Shown here one piece after another: positions 24,276 to 24,968 of a stretch of 24,968 bases of DNA (the first letter of the stretch is position 1; every line of letters begins with the position of its first letter). The translations under genes and the position numbers were made by a program. The notes beneath the pieces were generated by a model that saw only the letters and a list, made by a program, of their open reading frames with translations, did not search any database and was not told the DNA's origin. The DNA is from JBDTMC01 sp039934475 (GTDB lineage: Bacteria > Acidobacteriota > Terriglobia > Bryobacterales > Bryobacteraceae): the NCBI GenBank assembly GCA_039934475.1, contig JBDTMC010000054.1, positions 1 through 24,968 on the forward strand. The letters run 5' to 3'.

Positions 24276-24296
24276 TGTTGACAATGCTGTTGACAC
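24276..24296. promoter_or_regulatory. Predicted tandem operator G/H upstream of the last gene
   Basis: TGTTGACAA (24276-24284) and TGTTGACAC (24288-24296) in direct orientation, centres 12 bp apart, unlike the 15 bp of the 9-4-9 sites. The second TTGACA (24290-24295) is 17 bp from TACAAC (24313-24318), a possible -10 that would start transcription at or next to the ATG at 24325. Confidence 0.6.
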
Positions 24297-24324
24297 TCGA
24301 TCTCCGTTAAGATACAACCTGTAC

Positions 24325-24968
24325 ATGCGCATCGCCTTTTTTCTGTTGATTTTCCTGGCGCAATCTCAGGCTCAGGTGGATGTACAGAGGACTGCACAGG
24401 GTTGGAGAATCGGCAACACCAAGATTGCCCTAGAGCTGATTGCCTCACCTTCGGGAGCGGTGAAAGTGGCGTCTCTGAGGAATGTCTCGTCGAAGGCCGA
24501 ATGGGCCGCGGCAGCGACTGCCTCGGGACCTGCGCTGGCGTGGGTATCGACTCCACTACCGGAACCCGGCTTCGTGTTTGTCTCGGCGACGACACGAGAA
24601 CTTCCGGACGGAGCGAAGGAGTTATCCCTCCATTCAGAACACAAATCGTCCCGCGCCCGGCTGATTCTACATATTCGTTGTTATCCGCAAAGTGCGGTGT
24701 TGGAGTACGAAGCCCAACTGGAGAATGCCGGTAGCACGACGCTGCCCTTAGTGGACAGAATCTCGCCGCTGGTACTTACGTTGCCGGCAGGCCCGACGGA
24801 GTTGTACACTGCCGCCGAAAAGGAAGAGCATGGGTTCCGTCCTGCAGGCAAAGTGGCGAGCCGTGCCGAATCCTCGAACTGGGTAGTGCTGCGACGCGGC
24901 GCCGAATCAATGTTGGTTGGCGGCGACCTGGGCGCCGGGATATTGGATTGGAGAGTAGCGCTTGACGC
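24325..24968 (+). CDS. Secreted glycosidase-like protein, N-terminal fragment (3' truncated by window)
   Basis: An open frame from ATG 24325 runs to the window end (214 codons, no stop). It starts with a clear signal peptide (MRIAFFLLIFLAQSQAQ) and continues into a beta-rich domain: WRIGNTKIALELIASPSGAV, then VASLRNVSSKAEW, YPQSAVLEYEAQLENAGSTTLPLVD (in two parts) and NWVVLRRGAESMLVGGDLG. This resembles the N-terminal beta-sandwich of the alpha-galactosidase at 17421-19520 (KIGNPLLSLEFELSRGG; LPALRNASGGFNWAG; TCDTRFRNTASAALQDI). I infer a second GH36/clan GH-D enzyme, but the catalytic domain is beyond the window. The upstream tandem operator suggests it belongs to the same regulon. Confidence 0.75.
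   Translation, partial: MRIAFFLLIFLAQSQAQVDVQRTAQGWRIGNTKIALELIASPSGAVKVASLRNVSSKAEWAAAATASGPALAWVSTPLPEPGFVFVSATTRELPDGAKELSLHSEHKSSRARLILHIRCYPQSAVLEYEAQLENAGSTTLPLVDRISPLVLTLPAGPTELYTAAEKEEHGFRPAGKVASRAESSNWVVLRRGAESMLVGGDLGAGILDWRVALD

Noticed and set aside
1..24968. CRISPR array, tRNA, rRNA, transposase or phage genes
   Set aside because: I looked for regular spaced repeats, cloverleaf-like segments and mobile-element proteins and saw none; the short repeats found are the operator-like sites.

Overview
The window looks like a chromosomal segment of an Acidobacteriota bacterium, most likely of the Solibacter/Bryobacter type. This rests on recognisable family content: two Oar-like TonB-dependent receptors of the carboxypeptidase-regulatory-domain kind, a 'VWFA-related Acidobacterial domain' protein, a large TPR repeat protein, and a high-GC genome with secreted glycosidases. 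No rRNA, tRNA, CRISPR array or mobile element was found.

Layout. (1) 3-3763 (+): the C-terminal two thirds of a TonB-dependent receptor, translationally coupled to a secreted TPR protein. (2) 3760-4776 (-): a RhaT-like sugar permease, divergent from (3) a tight eight-gene operon at 4887-12169 (+). The operon encodes an SDR dehydrogenase, a VOC protein, E1-alpha, E1-beta and E2 of a 2-oxo-acid/acetoin-type dehydrogenase complex, a metallo-beta-lactamase-fold hydrolase, a second SDR and a mutarotase-like protein. (4) 12171-14039 (-): a secreted GH127-type beta-L-arabinofuranosidase-like enzyme, divergent from (5) a GntR/FCD regulator at 14172-14888 (+). (6) 14946-17408: three apparently unrelated genes (a YciE/DUF892 ferritin-like protein, an outer-membrane beta-barrel and a VWA protein). 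(7) 22783-17421 (-): a full-length TonB-dependent receptor coupled to a Tat-exported GH36-type alpha-galactosidase. (8) 22941-24266 (+): an ACS-type MFS transporter. (9) From 24325 (+) to the window end: a 5' fragment of another secreted protein, resembling the N-terminal domain of the alpha-galactosidase.

The main discovery is a repeated DNA motif built from near-palindromic GTTG-W-CAAC cores. I see it only in four intergenic regions: RhaT/operon, GH127/GntR, receptor/MFS, and upstream of the last gene. Three sites share one geometry, TTGTCAACA-N4-TGTTGACAA (9-4-9), perfect in front of the regulator gene. In four places the embedded TTGACA also serves as a -35 element. The RhaT/operon intergenic region holds two interleaved divergent promoters, with an operator at or next to each -35 and just downstream of the opposite start site. 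This predicts one glycan-use regulon under the GntR/FCD protein: outer-membrane receptor, secreted glycosidases, two inner-membrane permeases and a cytoplasmic oxidation pathway.

The eight-gene operon has a mutarotase-like protein, two dehydrogenases, a possible lactonase and an E1/E2 complex, but no dehydratase, aldolase, kinase or E3. I do not recognise it as any standard sugar pathway. It is a good candidate for an undescribed oxidative sugar route that ends in an acyl-CoA.
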